A stretch of 64,000 bases of DNA, taken from the NCBI RefSeq assembly GCF_043641665.1, contig NC_092193.1, positions 18,981,446 to 19,045,445 on the forward strand, written 5' to 3'. The notes beneath the pieces were generated by a model. The model ran no database searches, was not told the origin of the DNA, and saw only the letters and a program-made list of their open reading frames with translations. The position numbers and the translations under genes were made by a program. Of this stretch, positions 60,601 through 64,000 are shown piece after piece. The stretch is from Enoplosus armatus (lineage: Eukaryota > Chordata > Actinopteri > Centrarchiformes > Enoplosidae). Every line of letters starts with the position of its first letter. The first letter of the stretch is position 1.

Positions 60601-63067
60601 TTTTTTTACATACCGTGTAAGTAATGCTCAGTTACTGTTGTAAGTAGTAAGCTGATTAGCTGGACGCGCTAACTTTTGCCAGCTTACACTAGCGCAGACA
60701 AACACACTGTTTAATCCATTCCTTACACATTGTTGTGTATTTGGTTTTGGAGAGGATTAACAAAAGACAGAACCCATAACTAATAAAAAATAGTGATTAT
60801 TGATTAATTTTTCGAGTAATAGCCTCTAAAATAAAAGTATATTCTTGTTCTCTTAGACTTCTATGATAGTAGACTGAATTGGATTTTGGTCAGCTGCTCA
60901 TATGAAACACAGATGTCAACTTGGCCTTTGGGTAATTGCGATGGACATTTTTTCACGATTTAAATTTTATAGACCAAATGATTAATCAATTATTAAGAAA
61001 CAGTCGATAGTTGCTACCTTATCCTAAATATGTATAAACTCAGTATACATACACAGTATAATACTGTTGCCTCGAAAGCCTCCACCTCCAATTCCCCCCA
61101 AGAACTGGGATACTAAGTATAAGTAGACATTGGGGCATAGCCCTGTTGTTAAATTAAATGTGAACAGAATAACCGTTGGAAATTGAATTGCTCGTTTGCG
61201 ACCAAACCTGCAACAGAAAGAAGAACAAAATGATACAGTATAGATAGATAGTATCAATCAAGAACAGCTTCTGTTATGATAAACACACTAAATTAAAAGA
61301 GCTGCTGGTAATGTGAGTGCTAATGAAGAGAAAGACAGAAAGCTCCATGTCATAAATGTCCAAGTTCATCTATGCTATTAGGTGGCTAAATCACAAGTTT
61401 ATGTACTGAACAGTGAATACTTGACACTTCACTTCAGTGCACACTAGAACTGGGCACTAGCTTTATGGGTACAATGCAAAATCAATTCAACACAACAACC
61501 AATATAACAAGTGCTGCATTTCTAGATATGTGTGTTTGTCTCATCATATTGTGGGGACTTGCCTCCAATCTGGGGACCAAACTGCCAGTGCCCACCAGGT
61601 TAAGTGATTATTTTAGGATTAACTTAGTTTTACAGTTAATGCGGCAGTTATGATTCAGAGAAATAATTCAAGATTTTGGGAATAACCACCTCTAATACTC
61701 ACTAATGAATGAATATCTTGATTGTTTAATATGTACAAAACCTGAAGTGTAAAACGACAAGTTGGTTTTATGGAGAGATAACATCAAGCAGGAACAGCAC
61801 AGGCCTGATATATATACATATACATATATATATATATATACATATATAATGGACAACCTATTCATCTATTAGCTAGCTAGCTATTTTTGTGTGCATTGAA
61901 AAGTATTTTCGTGGAGTCACTTATATATAAATCCCAGAATATATTTGTATTTTGAATCCTTCATTAATATCGAGACTGATCTGACTCCATACCTTAATAC
62001 ATTCATGGGTTATATGCATGGATGTATTACAAGATGTGGATATAAGACCCAAATTGACCTTATTTGCAGACAGTGTCCTGTCAACAGTTTTACAAACGTC
62101 TCTTTTATAATGGTGGTCTGAGGAATTATTATGAGGAAAATGCTTTTTGGACTGCAGGGGAATTTTTACTTTTTAATACCGTGGGCAGCCATTTGGCAAA
62201 ATTGGAAGTAAGGCTGAGCAGCAGTCTTTTTTTTTTTTTTCACTTCGTTTTAGCACGGATTAAACAAACAAGACGTAATGTGTTCATTAGTAAACTCCAG
62301 ACATGCTGGGGGGATGTTGTTACCTTTGGACAGAGTCATGGTATAGTTTTTTTCTAAATTGCATCTTAAAAAAAAAAAAGTAAAATTACAAGAAATATAT
62401 TTATGTAGTGGAAATAGTAATAATAATAGAGTGTGGTTACATATAATTTTTTCTTCACATCCTAGACCAAAGACACAATTCTGTACTGTATGAAATACAC
62501 TTACGATTCAGCAAAAGGTCCGAATACGAGAGACCCGACAAGAATACCAGCCATGAGCACTGCTTGTGCCACTTCCAACAATTTAGCCTTTTCACAAACT
62601 AGATCAAACTGTTAAAAATGTAAATGTTTAATGAAATGTTTCATGAAGGTAATTGAATAACAAATGTCTGCTTGTCTATACTCATCACTTACATCGGTGA
62701 CTATGGTGGCCTCATACAGCGTGTTGAGGTACACCCATCCATTCTGGCACCCTGTGGTCTCATTGAGTCCGTACTCTCTGATGGCATCAATGTCCCAGTT
62801 CACAGGGACAAACATCCGACACCTGCTGAAGGTCCCGTCCTCCTCCCGGGGCAGAGTCAGGTTCAGCTGCTCCTCCGCGGTCAGGTTAGAGTCAGCATGA
62901 AGGATCCAGTCTGTGTTACAGTGTCGCTCTGGATCTGACTGGACAAAAACCACGCTTGCAAGCATAAAAGACTGAAGGATAGTTGGAAAACTAAGTGCAA
63001 TCAGAGTGAGCTTCTGGAATAATTCAAATTCTCCAATGCTCTTGAGGATCTCTCCAAAATCAGCCAT
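57683..63067 (-). CDS. SLC22A13-like organic anion/cation transporter, intact, 10 coding exons
   Basis: SLC22 proteins are 12-helix plasma-membrane transporters of the major facilitator superfamily; mammalian SLC22A13 (OAT10) moves urate and nicotinate. Coding exons on the minus strand: 63067-62693, 62608-62505, 61207-61053, 59751-59583, 59494-59374, 59093-58999, 58715-58501, 58421-58316, 58071-57865, 57740-57683, totalling 1605 nt (534 residues), all phases compatible. Residues 1-45 form helix 1; the large extracellular loop follows with Cys residues and three N-glycosylation sequons (NLTA, NLTL, NETT). GPFAESFGRKR is motif A, with Glu-Ser where Asp-Arg is usual. The SLC22 signature [18 protein letters not shown] is in exon 5, and EVFGRR between helices 8 and 9. 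The C-terminus ends STKL. SLC22A14 or another OAT is possible; the loop and start ([14 protein letters not shown]) look most like A13. A neighbouring damaged copy shows tandem duplication. Confidence 0.85.
60285..60605 (+). repeat. Interspersed fish-type repeat in slc22 intron 3
   Basis: TCTGGCCATAACTCAAGAAC, GATGAAGTGATGACATTTTT and AAAAGGTCAAAGGTCAACTTC in this order are of a form I recognise as abundant in teleosts. The stretch is opposite in strand to the gene and has no real coding frame. Confidence 0.5.
60850..61018 (+). repeat. Dispersed repeat family 2, copy 3
   Basis: It contains GGACATTTTTTCACGATTTA, TTTTATAGACCAAATGATTA and CAGTCGATAGTTGCTACC, aligning in order with the copy at 12.2 kb and in reverse with that at 20.5 kb. 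Confidence 0.6.
61735..62345. repeat. Decayed copy of palindromic MITE-like family, with (TA)n
   Basis: GTGTAAAACGACAAGTTGG near 61750 and TTAAACAAACAAGACGTAAT through TTACCTTTGGACAGAGTCAT (62260-62340) match inner blocks of the 49.4-50.2 kb element. A TA/CATA microsatellite occupies about 61807-61850. All lie in slc22 intron 2. Confidence 0.55.
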
Positions 63068-64000
63068 GATGATGCTGGTTATCTTACTTTGTGGTGCTTA
63101 ATAAAAGACTGCACCACAGGTTTAAACAATATCTATTAATGTTTAATCTGACCTGAACTCCTGAATGTTATCTAACATATTGACTCCAAGCCAAGTGCCC
63201 AGCGGTGAGACCAATATTTTGTATTGGCTGAGGCATCTCTGGGACAACTACTGTCTCAGCCAATCAATGTTTCTGGTGTCATCATCACAGACAGCCCTGC
63301 TGCCAATGCCTGCAAAATTAGAAAATAAATATATCAATAAAATTGCTGTTCAAAGAGGCACAAATTACAAGGTGAGACAAACAGAGTTTTCAAACTTACT
63401 TAGTTTACACTAGTCTGCTACTACAGCTTTATTATGATGATATTAAAATGCATTTTTGCTTTTTAGATTCCTGTTAGCAAGTATGTTGCCATGTCATATT
63501 GCCCAAAAAGTAACCTAATGCATGTTCTCAAGTAAACATTGGTTTATTTTCAGTTATGTGATGTCTTCAGAACATCATATGACCTTTGTCCTCAATTCGA
63601 CATTCCTTTGCTGCTTTTATATTTATAGCTTAATTGATGTTTTCTTCAGCCCATCAAAATAATGTTGTTCCCAAGTCAACATTGCCTTATTCCCTGATGG
63701 GGTGCCTCTACGCTCTACACACGTCCATGATTTTGCCAAGTGGTTGTTGAGACCAGGAAGTGCCGGCAGCCACATCTATATAAGATCTTTCTCTTCAAAA
63801 GCGTATTCATTTGCTATAGAGGTGTTTCAAAAATCATTGGACCGCTTCTATACATCATACACACACACACATCATAGATCCAAATTCAGTTGCTTACTAG
63901 TAAAATCTGCTATGTTTAGTCTGCAGCATATCTGGCTCAATAATAAGCATTAACCTGTGAAAAAAAAGTCCTCCATCTCCAGTAATGTTGAATTCTTAGG
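63068..64000. other. Upstream region of the intact slc22 copy
   Basis: The first 75 bases are near-identical to the sequence upstream of the damaged copy and probably hold the 5' UTR. Beyond about 63150 I see nothing recognisable and no coding frame. A TATA-like CTATATAAG lies near 63777, on the plus strand. Confidence 0.45.

Overview
The window is vertebrate nuclear DNA, almost certainly from a percomorph-type teleost fish. The genes are multi-exon with GT-AG introns. Predicted proteins match vertebrate WDR48, GORASP1, CSRNP1 and XIRP1, in the order seen around human 3p22, but introns and spacers are fish-sized and several dispersed fish-style repeat families recur. Exons were assembled by hand from reading frames, splice signals and remembered protein families. 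No database or aligner was used.

Layout. Positions 1-2458 hold no gene I recognise. wdr48 (+) runs 2459-8461 in 18 coding exons and translates to exactly 677 residues. It converges on gorasp1 (-), 14372-11119, 9 coding exons, 482 residues. csrnp1 (-), 19677-15758, 4 coding exons, 565 residues, follows, with a probable non-coding first exon near 22300-22500. About 8.5 kb of spacer (microsatellites, candidate MEF2 and CTCF sites) separates it from xirp1 (+), 31009-48779. Two tandem SLC22 transporter copies (-), SLC22A13-like, end the window: a damaged copy at 54281-50906 and an intact 534-residue copy at 63067-57683.

The most interesting locus is xirp1. A 7-kb exon encodes about 27 Xin actin-binding repeats and carries its own stop and poly(A) signal. 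Six small upstream exons resemble the N-terminal part of EPLIN/LIMA1 and XIRP2. Two downstream exons encode an EPLIN-type LIM domain and a 900-plus-residue tail. The upstream block ends in phase 0, and both the Xin exon and the LIM exon begin in phase 0. One gene could therefore make a giant Xin protein or, by skipping the Xin exon, a LIM protein without Xin repeats, as described for mammalian XIRP2.

The second theme is the SLC22 pair. The damaged copy has lost most of exon 3 and has a stop in exon 2, yet exons 4-10 stay open, and part of exon 1 is almost identical to the intact copy, suggesting gene conversion. The third theme is repeats: one family has three copies (about 7.5, 14.7 and 56.2 kb), another has three (12.2, 20.5 and 60.9 kb), and a palindromic MITE-like family has one full copy (49.4-50.2 kb) and two fragments. 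TTC21A, which lies between GORASP1 and CSRNP1 in human, is absent here.
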